In this document: positions 23,280 through 31,851 of the stretch, in pieces | How the letters are laid out: the number at the start of each line of letters is the position of its first letter | Numbering within the stretch: position 1 is the stretch's first letter | Assembly: GCF_030815415.1 (NCBI RefSeq) | Contig: NZ_JAUSWW010000001.1 | Span: forward strand, 9,114,001-9,178,000 | DNA: 64,000 bases | Direction of reading: 5' to 3' | Source: Streptomyces canus | Lineage (GTDB): Bacteria; Actinomycetota; Actinomycetes; Streptomycetales; Streptomycetaceae | The notes under the pieces: model-generated | What the model saw: only the letters and a program-made list of their open reading frames with translations | What the model was told of the DNA's origin: nothing | Database searches by the model: none | Position numbers and translations under genes: made by a program

Positions 23280-24311
23280 TCACTCGTAAGGCTGATTCCC
23301 CCGAGCCGTGCGCAGGGACGTGATGCACGCGCCGATGGCCTGCTGCAACTCCTCGAGCTGCTGGACCATGTCGTCCTCGTAGAAGTCCTGCGCGTCGTCG
23401 AAGGTCAGTTCCTCGAACACCTTCGTCGCCTTCTGGAGGCTGCTGTAGAACTTCGTCCGCCGTTCCTGGACACGGAGTTCGGGATCGGCCTCCACGGCCT
23501 CGACGACGAGGGTCTTCATGGTGCCGTAGGCCTCGGTGGCCCACTCGCCGGTGTCCTCGTCCTCGTCCAGCTCGTCGAGGAGGGAGAGGTGCCGCTCGGC
23601 CTCCTGGCGGAGGTCGGCGGGCGCGTCGACGGTCTGTCCGGCGGGGGTCTTGATCTGGCCCGATTCGGCGATCTGGCGGACGTAGCCGATGCGGTCGGCG
23701 GACCTGCTCTCGGTGGCGACGGCCTTCTTGAGGTCGTCGGTGCGCACGACGTCACGGGCCAACTCGGCCTGCAGGTCGGGGTCTTCGCGCACCCGGTCCA
23801 GGAGCGCCTGGCGGGCGGTCCGGGCGGTGGAGGGGTCGGCGAGGATCGCGGCGCGCAGCGCGGTGGGGTTCTCGGCGACCTCCAGGGCCTTCGTCGGCCG
23901 GATGCCCTCGGCCTCGGCGGCCTCGGTGATGGCGGTGCCGCGCTCGGAAGTGGCGCTGTTGCGGGAGACGTAGTAGGTCAGCCATACGTCGGCGTCCGGC
24001 AGCTCCACCTCCTGGCCCGGTGCGAGCGCCTCGAAGTGCGGGACGAGACCGTCGTCGGCGGCCCGGTCCCATGCCTTGTAGTAGCGCATGACACGATCGG
24101 CGGAGCAGCCGGCGAGCTCGGCGAACTCCTTCGCGGACACCTTCGGCGTCCCGTCCGCGCCCTGGCCGCCGGGCCGTACGCTGCGCGCCACCATCAGCCC
24201 GAAGGTCCAGCCTCCGGTCCGCGCGTAGGCGCCGAACTCACGAGCGTCCCGCGCCACGAGGTCGGACAGGGGCGCGGGGGACGTCGCGGTCGGGGCGATC
24301 GCTAGGGTCAC
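23280..24311 (-). CDS. Conserved Streptomyces protein with candidate HTH, unknown function
   Basis: 343 aa, soluble, strongly acidic C-terminus. Residues about 55-80 (KVSAKEFAELAGCSADRVMRYYKAWDRAADDG) look like a helix-turn-helix followed by a wing-like region, which would suit a ParB/excisionase-like DNA binder. The middle (130-200) is rich in Ala-Thr-Arg helices, and the last 80 residues look like a coiled helical bundle (FYSSLQKATKVFEELTFDDAQDFYEDDMVQQLEELQQ). GTG 24311 with AGGAG at 8-nt spacing. A perfect palindrome CTGCAC-GA-GTGCAG lies just upstream, perhaps its own operator. I do not recognise a characterised family. Confidence 0.75.
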   Translation of the reverse strand: MTLAIAPTATSPAPLSDLVARDAREFGAYARTGGWTFGLMVARSVRPGGQGADGTPKVSAKEFAELAGCSADRVMRYYKAWDRAADDGLVPHFEALAPGQEVELPDADVWLTYYVSRNSATSERGTAITEAAEAEGIRPTKALEVAENPTALRAAILADPSTARTARQALLDRVREDPDLQAELARDVVRTDDLKKAVATESRSADRIGYVRQIAESGQIKTPAGQTVDAPADLRQEAERHLSLLDELDEDEDTGEWATEAYGTMKTLVVEAVEADPELRVQERRTKFYSSLQKATKVFEELTFDDAQDFYEDDMVQQLEELQQAIGACITSLRTARGNQPYE

Positions 24312-24343
24312 AGGTGACTCTCCTGAGTGGGGGGCCGGTCGAA

Positions 24344-24357
24344 CTGCACGAGTGCAG
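24344..24357. promoter_or_regulatory. Palindrome in the leader of the unknown HTH-like gene
   Basis: CTGCAC-GA-GTGCAG, perfect dyad 33 nt upstream of the GTG at 24311. A possible autoregulatory operator. A weak TTGCCA lies further upstream (24393-24398) but no well-spaced -10 was found. Confidence 0.35.
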
Positions 24358-24408
24358 GGAGGCAGCCTATGTCCACCCTTTGGCGATGCGTTGGCAACCC
24401 CTGTGCGG

Positions 24409-25383
24409 CTAGTGGCCCAGGGCGTCGTGGAGCCCGGGCAGCAGCGTCTTGTCCGCCCAGTCCAGAAACGCCGGCTGCGACTCGCCGCCGATCTGCACCA
24501 GGGCGATCTCGGTGAACCCGGCCTCCGCGTAGGGGCGTACGGCCTCGACGAAGTCGTCCGGGTCGTCGCCGCACGGGATGGAGGCGGCGACGTCGTCCGG
24601 TGTCACGAACTGCGTGGCCCCCTCGAACGCGTCGGGATGCGGCAGCTCCGAGTTGACCTTCCAGCCGCTGCCGAACCAGCGGAACTGCGCGTGGGCGCGC
24701 TTCACGGCGGTGTCCCGGTCGGGGTCGTAGCAGACCGGCAGCTGGCCGACGCGCGGCTTGCCGGTACCGCCGTTGCGGTCGAAGGCGTCGAGGAGGCCGG
24801 CCTTGGGCTCTGTCGCGATCACCAGGTCCGCGAGCCGGCCCGCGAGGGCGCAGGACTGCTCGCCGGAGACCGCGATGCCCAGGGGCGGCGGTTCGTCGGG
24901 CAGATCCCACAGCCGGGCGGACTCCACGTCGAAGTGCGTCCCGCGATGGTTCACATGTCCGCCCCGGAAGAGCCCCCGGATGATCTCGACCGCCTCCTCC
25001 AACATCTCGTGCCGTACGTCCGCGGACGGCCAACCGCCGCCCACCACATGCTCGTTGAGATTCTCTCCCGAGCCGAGCCCCAGCCGGAACCGGCCCTCGG
25101 AGAGCAACTGCATCGTCGCCGCCTTCTGCGCCACGACAGCCGGGTGGTAGCGGAAGGTCGGGCAGGTCACGTACGTCATCAGCGGGATGCGTGAGGTCGC
25201 CTGCGCGGCGGCGCCCAGCACACTCCAGGCGTACGGCGAGTGACCCTGCGTGCGCAGCCACGGAAAGTAGTGGTCCGAGGTCACCGAGAAGTCGAAACCC
25301 ACCTCCTCGGCCCGCACCACATGGTCGACGAGCTCACGGGGCCCGGCCTGTTCGGTCATCATCGTGTATCCGATTTGCACCAT
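24409..25383 (-). CDS. LLM-class F420-dependent oxidoreductase
   Basis: 324 aa, luciferase-like TIM barrel. The sequence IGYTMMTEQAGPRELVDHVVRAEEVGFDFSVTSDHYFPWL at the N-terminus, the loop GSGENLNEHVVG (F420 phosphate region) and HPDAFEG...FVTPDDVAASIPCGDDPDDFVEAVRPYAEAGFTEIALVQIG at the C-terminus match the F420-dependent glucose-6-phosphate dehydrogenase-like family (TIGR03557 type). It transfers hydride between an unknown substrate and F420. ATG 25383; no strong ribosome site. Divergent from a serine hydrolase 84 bp away. Confidence 0.9.
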   Translation of the reverse strand: MVQIGYTMMTEQAGPRELVDHVVRAEEVGFDFSVTSDHYFPWLRTQGHSPYAWSVLGAAAQATSRIPLMTYVTCPTFRYHPAVVAQKAATMQLLSEGRFRLGLGSGENLNEHVVGGGWPSADVRHEMLEEAVEIIRGLFRGGHVNHRGTHFDVESARLWDLPDEPPPLGIAVSGEQSCALAGRLADLVIATEPKAGLLDAFDRNGGTGKPRVGQLPVCYDPDRDTAVKRAHAQFRWFGSGWKVNSELPHPDAFEGATQFVTPDDVAASIPCGDDPDDFVEAVRPYAEAGFTEIALVQIGGESQPAFLDWADKTLLPGLHDALGH

Positions 25384-25467
25384 AAGGAGCGAGTCCCCGG
25401 GCTGCGGCACGGAAAACAGCTCGCGGGCGTCTGGATCATGGCGTGATCGCCGGGAGAGGATGGTCGT

Positions 25468-26880
25468 ATGAGTGTTCGCCCTCTGCCCAAGAGCACCCCG
25501 TCCGCCGAAGGTGTCGAAGCGACCGGCGTGCAGGCCCTGCTCGACGCCCTCGAATCCGCCCCGGACATCGAGCCGCACAGTCTGATGGTCCTGCGGCACG
25601 GGAAGGTCGTGGCGTCCGGATGGTGGTCGCCGTACACCGCCGACCGGCCCCATCTCCTGTACTCGCTCAGCAAGAGTTTCACCGCGACGGCCGCCGCCTT
25701 CGCCGTCGCGGAGGGACTGCTCCGGCTCGACGACCCGGTGATCTCGTACTTCCCGGAGTTCGACGCAGACATCACCGACCGGCGCAGCCGTGCGATGCTC
25801 GTCCGGCACGTCACGACGATGGCCAGCGGTCATGTGGCCGAGACGCATGACCGGGCGCTGGCGACGGACCGCGAGGAGCCGGTGCGCGGCTTCCTGCTGC
25901 TGCCGCCGGACCGCGACCCGGGCACGGTCTTCGCCTACAACCAGCCCGCCACCTACGCCCTCGCTGCGATCGTCCAGCGGGTGACCGGCCGGCCGCTCAC
26001 CGAGTATCTGCGCCCGCGGCTCTTCGATCCCCTCGGCATCGGCGACGTGGCGTGGCTGCGCGACCGGTCCGGTCGTGAGCTGGGCTTCAGCGGGTTGCAC
26101 GCCACCACCGACGCGATCGCCCGGCTCGGCCAGTTGTACCTCCAGGACGGCGTGTGGGAGGGCGAGCGGCTGCTGTCGCGGGAGTGGGTCGCCGAGGCGA
26201 CGCGGTCGCACCTCGTCAACGGGGACGGCACCTGGCCCGACTGGGCGCAGGGGTACGGCTTCCAGTTCTGGATGTCCCGGCACGGCTACCGCGGGGACGG
26301 GGCGTACGGGCAGTACTGCCTCGTGCTGCCCGAGCAGGACGCGGTGGTCGCGATCACCGGGGCCACCGCGGAGATGCAGAAGGTGCTGGACCTGGTCTGG
26401 AGCCATCTGCTGCCGGCGTTCGGCGCAGACCCGCTGCCCGGTCGTGAGAAGGACGATGTCGCGCTGGCCGAGCGGATGTCCCGGCTCGCGCTGCCGTCGG
26501 CGGCGGGCACGCCCGGACGGCACGGGCAGGCCGTCGCGTTCGCCCCGTACGGCGGAGTCTGCGAGGGACTCCCGAAGCTGACCGCGGTCGAGGTCGACGC
26601 GGAGGGCCGGCGGCTGACCCTCGTCGAGGACGGCCACCGACTGGAGTTGCGGTGCGGCGAGCCGGGCTGGAGCGTCACCGACGGACCGGTGCCCGCGGCG
26701 GTGAGCGGCGGATGGGCCGACCCGGACACCCTCGCCCTGGATGTGGCCCTCCTGGAGACCCCGCACCACGTCGACCTGACCTGCTCGCTCCCGGACCGGA
26801 CGTTCACCGCGCGGTGGCGCACCCAGCCGCTGCACAGCTCCCGCATCCGCGCGATGCGCGCACCCCGCGACTCAGTCTGA
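25468..26880 (+). CDS. Serine hydrolase of the beta-lactamase (S12) fold
   Basis: 470 aa, cytosolic (no signal peptide). SxxK motif SLSK at 66-69 gives the nucleophile Ser66 and Lys69; AYNQPATYAL (about 156) is the second motif; a C-terminal beta domain (about 360-470) follows the penicillin-binding-like core. Related proteins are esterases, beta-lactamase-like hydrolases or DD-peptidases. Absence of a secretion signal favours an esterase/amidase role (inference). ATG 25468 preceded by GGGAGAGG. The 3' end overlaps the convergent pseudokinase gene by 9 bp. Confidence 0.87.
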   Translation: MSVRPLPKSTPSAEGVEATGVQALLDALESAPDIEPHSLMVLRHGKVVASGWWSPYTADRPHLLYSLSKSFTATAAAFAVAEGLLRLDDPVISYFPEFDADITDRRSRAMLVRHVTTMASGHVAETHDRALATDREEPVRGFLLLPPDRDPGTVFAYNQPATYALAAIVQRVTGRPLTEYLRPRLFDPLGIGDVAWLRDRSGRELGFSGLHATTDAIARLGQLYLQDGVWEGERLLSREWVAEATRSHLVNGDGTWPDWAQGYGFQFWMSRHGYRGDGAYGQYCLVLPEQDAVVAITGATAEMQKVLDLVWSHLLPAFGADPLPGREKDDVALAERMSRLALPSAAGTPGRHGQAVAFAPYGGVCEGLPKLTAVEVDAEGRRLTLVEDGHRLELRCGEPGWSVTDGPVPAAVSGGWADPDTLALDVALLETPHHVDLTCSLPDRTFTARWRTQPLHSSRIRAMRAPRDSV

Positions 26881-28473
26881 GGGCACGCGGAACGTCCGCA
26901 GGATCGTGTCCAGGGTCTGCTGGTTGGCGTCGTCGTCCCAGTCCGACGCCGGGGTGGTCCAGCGCAGCGAGAAACCCTGGCCCGAGCCGAGGAGGAAGCC
27001 CCGGCCCAGCGTGCGCACGCGGGTGCCGTCGACGGTGGCGAGCCACTCCAGGTCGGCGGCCTCGCGGCCCTGGTACGTCGTCGCGCGGATCTCCCCGATC
27101 CGCTGGTAGTCGCCCGACTGCTGAAGCCTCGGCTCGACGTCGTCCCGCCAGACGGCGACCGGATCGTCGCCCACGCGCGTGCTGTAGGTGACCGCGAGCG
27201 TGCGCGGGTCGCCCTTCGCGCCGAGGACGACCCGGTACGCGAGGTCGTCCTGCTTCGTCGTGCTCAGCGCCTCCCAGCCCTCGGGGAGGGAGACGGAGAA
27301 GCCCTGCGGTGAGGTGTAGTGCTGGAACTCCGGTTGCGGAGCCGCCGGCGGGGCGCTCGTGGGCGTGGGGGTGGGTGTCGGTGTGGGCGTCGGACTCTGG
27401 GCCGTCGGCGTCGGGGCGGGTGCCTGGCTGGGCTGTGCGGCGGGCACGGAGGCCGAGGCGGACGGTCTGGGCGTGGCCGCGTCGGTCGCGGAGTCGTCCG
27501 AACCGCCGGGCAGTTCACGGGCCACGACGACGACCGCCACCGCGACGGTGACGACGGCCAGCGCGGTGCCGGCGGCCATGGTGCGGCGGCTCCAGCGCGG
27601 TCCACCGGACGTGAGGCCGCGCATCCGGGACCGGGGGGCCGAGGCCAGGGCCACGTCGGGGTCCTCGGAGACGACACGGACGAGCGCCTCGCGGACCGCC
27701 TGGCGGTTCAGCCGCTCCCTGGAGTTCTTCCGGAGCAGCCCCTGCACGGTCTGGGTGAGCGGTCCGGCCCGCACCGGGCTGCGCAGCGGCAGCCGGTCCA
27801 CGCCCTTCAGCGTGGTCTCCGGGCTGTCCCGGTCCCGGAAGGGCGGGCGGCCCTCGACCATCGTGTACAGCATCGCGCCGAGCGCCCACAGGTCCGCGGC
27901 CGGCCCGATGCGCTCGTCGCGGGCCTGTTCCGGGGAGGCGTACGACGGTGCGCTGACCCGGGGGGCGAGCGTCGCGCCGGTCAGGCCGAAGCCGGTGACC
28001 ACGACGGGGCCCTTGTCCCGCACGAACACCTGGCCGGGGCTGAGCTCGCCGTGGGTGATGCCCTGGCCGTGCCCGGCCTCCAGTACGTCGAGCAGTTCGA
28101 GGCCGATACGGGCCGCCCGCACGTGGCTGAACGTGCCTTCCCTTTCCAGCACTTCGCCCAGCGGGGTGCCCTCGATCCACTCGGTGACCGTCCACAGGGT
28201 GCCGTACTCCTCGACGGCGTCGACGATCGAGGCGAGCCGGCCCGGGCAGAGCCGCCCCATGGTCTCGGACATCCGGAGAACCCGGGCGATCGCGCGGCGC
28301 GAGCTCTCGCCGTCCGGATCCGGTGGCAGCCCGATCTGGGTGAGCAGACAGGGCCGGCCGGCCTCGACGTCCTCCCCGTACCAGCAGACGCGGTTCGTTT
28401 CGCGGTGGAGGACCTCCAGGAGCCGGTACCTTCCGGCCACCAACTCGTGTGTGGAGACGTGCGCCTTGACCAT
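26872..28473 (-). CDS. Membrane pseudokinase (degenerate Ser/Thr kinase domain)
   Basis: 533 aa. The kinase-fold domain (about 10-265) has lost every catalytic residue: the Gly loop reads VLHRETNRV, the ATP-Lys region reads LLTQI, HRDxKxxN is HGELSPGQ, and DFG is GFG. After a basic linker come one transmembrane helix (about 306-325), a Pro/Thr linker of PT repeats (about 355-385) and an extracytoplasmic beta-rich domain (about 390-533, FQHYTSPQGFSVSLPEGWEALS start). The inside may bind an active kinase or a phosphoprotein, and the outside sense the wall (inference). ATG 28473 is chosen over ATG 28479 because AAGGG is 6 nt upstream. Confidence 0.88.
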   Translation of the reverse strand: MVKAHVSTHELVAGRYRLLEVLHRETNRVCWYGEDVEAGRPCLLTQIGLPPDPDGESSRRAIARVLRMSETMGRLCPGRLASIVDAVEEYGTLWTVTEWIEGTPLGEVLEREGTFSHVRAARIGLELLDVLEAGHGQGITHGELSPGQVFVRDKGPVVVTGFGLTGATLAPRVSAPSYASPEQARDERIGPAADLWALGAMLYTMVEGRPPFRDRDSPETTLKGVDRLPLRSPVRAGPLTQTVQGLLRKNSRERLNRQAVREALVRVVSEDPDVALASAPRSRMRGLTSGGPRWSRRTMAAGTALAVVTVAVAVVVVARELPGGSDDSATDAATPRPSASASVPAAQPSQAPAPTPTAQSPTPTPTPTPTPTSAPPAAPQPEFQHYTSPQGFSVSLPEGWEALSTTKQDDLAYRVVLGAKGDPRTLAVTYSTRVGDDPVAVWRDDVEPRLQQSGDYQRIGEIRATTYQGREAADLEWLATVDGTRVRTLGRGFLLGSGQGFSLRWTTPASDWDDDANQQTLDTILRTFRVPSD

Positions 28474-28598
28474 GGTCATCCCTTGCTGAACCTGTCTCTC
28501 ACCTTTCCCACTGGTACGGGGGGCGTGACGGGATGCGTTCAGCGGAAAGCCGGGTGCTTTTCCTGACGGGCTGTCATGCGAGGGGATTTGGTGAAGGG

Positions 28599-29567
28599 TC
28601 AGAGCAATTCGAAACGTTCTGCCCAGGTTTTGACATCTCCGGTCGTCGCATTGCCCCCGCACACCACCAGCCCCAGCCGGGCGCCGTCGCCCACCTGATG
28701 CAGCACCCGCCGGGCCGCGGGCAGCAGACAGCCGGCGGCCGGCTCGGCCCACACCTTGGCGTGATCGGCGAGCTGCAGCGAACCCCGCACCGCCTCCCGG
28801 TCGGTGACCACGAGGACCTCGTCGACCAGGGCCGACACATGGTCGTACGTCAGTTGCGACACGGACGGCGCGCTGAGGGTGGACACGATCGACGACAGCG
28901 CGACCGGCACCGGCCCGCCCGCGGCCAGCGCCTCGGACATGGCCTGGGCGCCCTCGGTCTCCACACCCCAGATCCGCACATCCGGGCGCCGGGCGCGCAG
29001 CGCCGCCGCGACACCGGCGATCAGCCCGCCGCCCCCGATGCTGACGAGGACGTCGGTGAGGTCACCGGCGTCCTCCGCGAACTCCAGTCCCACGGTTCCC
29101 TGTCCGGCGATCACGAGCGGATCGTCGAAGGGGTGGACCAGAGTGAGACCCTCCTCCCGCAACCGTGTCACCAGCGAGAACGCGCCGTCAATGTCGTCGG
29201 TCACCCGCACCGACGCACCGGCGTCCCTGGCGATCTCCACGGCGTGCGCGGGCGCCGAGCGCGGCATGACGACCGTGGCCTTCACATCGAGCGCCGCGGC
29301 CATCACCGCGAGCGCGATGCCGTGGTTGCCGCCGCTGACCGCCACGACTCCGGCGGCCCGCTCGGCCCGGGTGAGCGAGAGCAGCTTCGCCGTCGCGCCG
29401 CGCGCCTTGAACGAACCGGTGCGCTGGAGGAGTTCGAGCTTGGCGGTGACCGGAGCGCCGAGCAATGCCGACAGCCCGGGGCTCGGCACGGTCGGGGTGC
29501 GGATCATGTGTGCGGCGATCCGCTCGGCCGCGGCTTCGATGTCGGAGATCCCGATCAAGACCCTCAC
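28599..29567 (-). CDS. PLP-dependent threonine dehydratase / serine racemase family enzyme
   Basis: 322 aa, fold type II. PLP lysine in LQRTGSFKARGA (about residue 53), phosphate loop SIGGGGLIAG, and substrate loop SGGNHG. It lacks a C-terminal ACT or IlvA regulatory domain, so it is the catabolic or racemase-like type that deaminates Thr/Ser or racemises Ser. The GTG at 29567 is taken as start; a TTG at 29558 with GGAAGG upstream is equally plausible. No operon partner: 88 bp separate it from the AIM24 gene. Confidence 0.88.
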   Translation of the reverse strand: MRVLIGISDIEAAAERIAAHMIRTPTVPSPGLSALLGAPVTAKLELLQRTGSFKARGATAKLLSLTRAERAAGVVAVSGGNHGIALAVMAAALDVKATVVMPRSAPAHAVEIARDAGASVRVTDDIDGAFSLVTRLREEGLTLVHPFDDPLVIAGQGTVGLEFAEDAGDLTDVLVSIGGGGLIAGVAAALRARRPDVRIWGVETEGAQAMSEALAAGGPVPVALSSIVSTLSAPSVSQLTYDHVSALVDEVLVVTDREAVRGSLQLADHAKVWAEPAAGCLLPAARRVLHQVGDGARLGLVVCGGNATTGDVKTWAERFELL

Positions 29568-29655
29568 CCTTCCGGCACGGACGATCCGCGCCGCTTCGAC
29601 CCTGGCGCGGTGCGGGGCGCCAGTCAACACGGTTTCGGGCGGCGGGGTGACCGGC

Positions 29656-30333
29656 TCAGTGCTGCTGCGGCTTCTGCGGTGTCGCCTCGCTCGGCCGTAC
29701 GACGACGTACCCCTGACCCTGGAGCATCAGCTGCACGGCCTCGCCCGACCCGCCGCGCAGCATCGACCCGATGGACTGCGAACGGTGCAGCGAGGTCTGC
29801 AGGCCGGCGGTCCAGCCGACGACCGCGTCCGTGTCGACGTACACCGGGTACTGCTGCGAGACCGGGATCACCAGCGGGTTGCCCTCACACACCAGCCCCA
29901 GCCTGCCACTGCCCGTGAAGACGCTGTTGAACAGACCGCCGCCCGAGATACCCGCGCCCTTCACCGTGGAGATCCGGTACGACAACGAGGCGTCGAAGCA
30001 CAGGACGTTGCGGCCGTTGACGGTGAACTCGTCGCCAGGGTCGACCTCGACGACGAAGCAGTTCTGCGCCTCGTGCGCGAACCAGGCCTCGCCCTGGCCG
30101 CGCACGGTCATCAGCGGCAGCCCCTCACCGGTGACCGCGCGCTTCAGCATGCCGCCGACGCCCTGGCCCTTGCGCTCGAACTGGAGGTTGCCGCGGTAGG
30201 CGATCATCGCTCCCTGCCGGGCGAGCAGCTCGCCGTTCACCGTGTACCTGATGCACTTCGCGTTCTCGACGTTCATGCCCGGCGTCGTGGCCGGCTGGAC
30301 CATGTGCTCACTGGAAAAGAGGTCACCCTTCAT
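29656..30333 (-). CDS. AIM24 family protein
   Basis: 225 aa beta-rich protein of the AIM24/TIGR00266-like family (double-stranded beta-helix, TRAP-like). Landmarks are GELLARQGAMIAYRGNLQFE, FVVEVDPGDEFTVNGRNVLCFD, GLVCEGNPLVIPVS and TDAVVGWTAGLQTS. The family often occurs near TerD-type stress proteins, and the next gene upstream encodes a TerD fusion, which supports a shared stress or envelope role (inference). ATG 30333 without clear ribosome site. Confidence 0.88.
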   Translation of the reverse strand: MKGDLFSSEHMVQPATTPGMNVENAKCIRYTVNGELLARQGAMIAYRGNLQFERKGQGVGGMLKRAVTGEGLPLMTVRGQGEAWFAHEAQNCFVVEVDPGDEFTVNGRNVLCFDASLSYRISTVKGAGISGGGLFNSVFTGSGRLGLVCEGNPLVIPVSQQYPVYVDTDAVVGWTAGLQTSLHRSQSIGSMLRGGSGEAVQLMLQGQGYVVVRPSEATPQKPQQH

Positions 30334-30390
30334 GGGGGCATGGTGTCCCGGACGTCTCCGTTCCGCCATGGGGCCCACCGGCGTGTCGGT

Positions 30391-31770
30391 TCAGGCGCCG
30401 AAGAGCTGTGTCCAGTACGTGCCCGACGAACCGCCGCCCGCGAAGCCGATCCCGATATGGGTGAAGCCGGGTTTGAGGATGTTGGCGCGGTGGCCGGGGC
30501 TGTTCATCCAGCCCTCCACGACTTCGGCGGGGGACCGCTGTCCGCAGGCGATGTTCTCGCCGATCGAGCGCCGCCCCGACCCCGCGGCGGCCGCCCGGTC
30601 CCAGGGTTGGCTGCCGTCCGGCGAGGTGTGGGAGTAGAAGGCGCGAGCGATCATGTCGGCGCTGTGGGCCTGTGCGGCGGTGGTGAGGAACGGGTCGACG
30701 GCCAGGGGAGGCAGACCGTGCCGGGCGCGCTCGCGGTTGGTGAGGTCGACGACCTCGGACGCCGTACGGCTCAGGTCGCCCGGGGTGAGGGGCCTGACCC
30801 ACAGCGCCGTCCAGTAGGTGTCGCCGGTGCGGCCGTCGGAGGCGTGGGCCAGACCTGCGTGGGTGAAGGCCGGGTCGCCGAGGGTCTGGCGGGGCTGGGC
30901 GGTGCGCAGACAGTAGTCGACGAACTCGGCGGGGGTGCGCGGGCCGGAGACGAGGTGTTCGCCGACGGTGACGTACGCGTATCCGGTGGCGGTGAGCCGC
31001 TGGTAGACGGAGAGGCCGTCCGCGCCCTGGACGCCGAGGCGTTGGGCCGCGGCCATCGCGGAGGCGTGGGCCTGGGCGGCGGAGGTGAGGCGGGTGTCGG
31101 GGGAGACGGGCGGGGAACCGGCGGCGGCGCGGGCGGAGTTGACCAGGGCGAGGAAGGCGTCGGGGGTGGGGGAGGGCCTGTGCGGCCAGACGTGGCTCGG
31201 GGGTGGGCGGGGGGCCACGGGCGGCCGTGAGGGCATCGGCGGGGGCACCGGCGTCGGTGCGGCCACGGGGGGCGTGGAGGCCGGGCCCGGCTCCTCGGCG
31301 ACGTCCACCCCGAAGTCCCGCGCCAGTCCCGCCAGGCCGTCGGCGTACCCCTGTCCCAGCGCGCGCAGCTTCCAGCCGGTGTCGCGCCGGTAGATCTCCG
31401 CGAGCAGCAGCACCGTCTCCTGGCGGGGGCGTGGCGGGGCGAACCGGGCGAGCGCGCGGCCGCCCGGGCCGGTGAGGTGGAGGGTGGGCGCGGGCAGGCG
31501 GCCCAGGGGAGTGCCGGGGTCGGCGGGGGTGACGGCGACCGTGATCCGCGTGGCGCCGACGCGCAGTCGCGCCGGGTCGAGGGTCAGGGTGTCGCCGGAG
31601 AGCCGGGCTCCCGGGGCGGCCGGCTGGTTGTAGAACACGAAGTCGCCGTCGCCCCGGACCCTGCCGCTGTCGTCGGTGATGAGCGCGGACACATCGAAGG
31701 GACCGGACACCCGGACGGTCACGGCACCGCCCGGGAGGGGCAGATTGCCCCCGGGGACCAACTCGGTCAT
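30391..31770 (-). CDS. TerD domain fused to two CAP (SCP-like) domains
   Basis: 459 aa. Residues about 1-160 are a TerD tellurium-resistance-type domain with the Ca-binding pattern DDSGRVRGDGDFVFYNQ. A Pro/Ala/Arg linker (165-205) leads to a first CAP domain (about 207-320, degenerate: FLALVNSARAAAG, no clear His pair) and a second, better conserved CAP domain (about 335-459: VVDLTNRERARHGLPPL, FYSHTSPDG, GENIACG, WMNSPGHRANIL). No signal peptide is visible although CAP domains are normally secreted. Probably stress-linked envelope function with the AIM24 neighbour 57 bp downstream (inference). Confidence 0.88.
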   Translation of the reverse strand: MTELVPGGNLPLPGGAVTVRVSGPFDVSALITDDSGRVRGDGDFVFYNQPAAPGARLSGDTLTLDPARLRVGATRITVAVTPADPGTPLGRLPAPTLHLTGPGGRALARFAPPRPRQETVLLLAEIYRRDTGWKLRALGQGYADGLAGLARDFGVDVAEEPGPASTPPVAAPTPVPPPMPSRPPVAPRPPPSHVWPHRPSPTPDAFLALVNSARAAAGSPPVSPDTRLTSAAQAHASAMAAAQRLGVQGADGLSVYQRLTATGYAYVTVGEHLVSGPRTPAEFVDYCLRTAQPRQTLGDPAFTHAGLAHASDGRTGDTYWTALWVRPLTPGDLSRTASEVVDLTNRERARHGLPPLAVDPFLTTAAQAHSADMIARAFYSHTSPDGSQPWDRAAAAGSGRRSIGENIACGQRSPAEVVEGWMNSPGHRANILKPGFTHIGIGFAGGGSSGTYWTQLFGA

Positions 31771-31794
31771 CGCGCCGTCCTGGAGTCGTCGTAC

Positions 31795-31844
31795 GGAACC
31801 CGGTGGGGGTGTCCGAAGAACGTGCGCCCGGTCACCGGGGTTCC
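31795..31844 (-). terminator. Possible terminator downstream of the DD-peptidase gene
   Basis: Inverted arms GGAACCCGGTG (31795-31805) and CACCGGGGTTCC (31833-31844) with one bulged base, just past the stop at 31852. No T-run, as usual in Streptomyces. Confidence 0.4.
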
Positions 31845-31851
31845 CGCCCGG

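Noticed and set aside
27340..27430. GT-rich near-tandem repeat
   Set aside because: It simply encodes the Pro-Thr linker of the pseudokinase.
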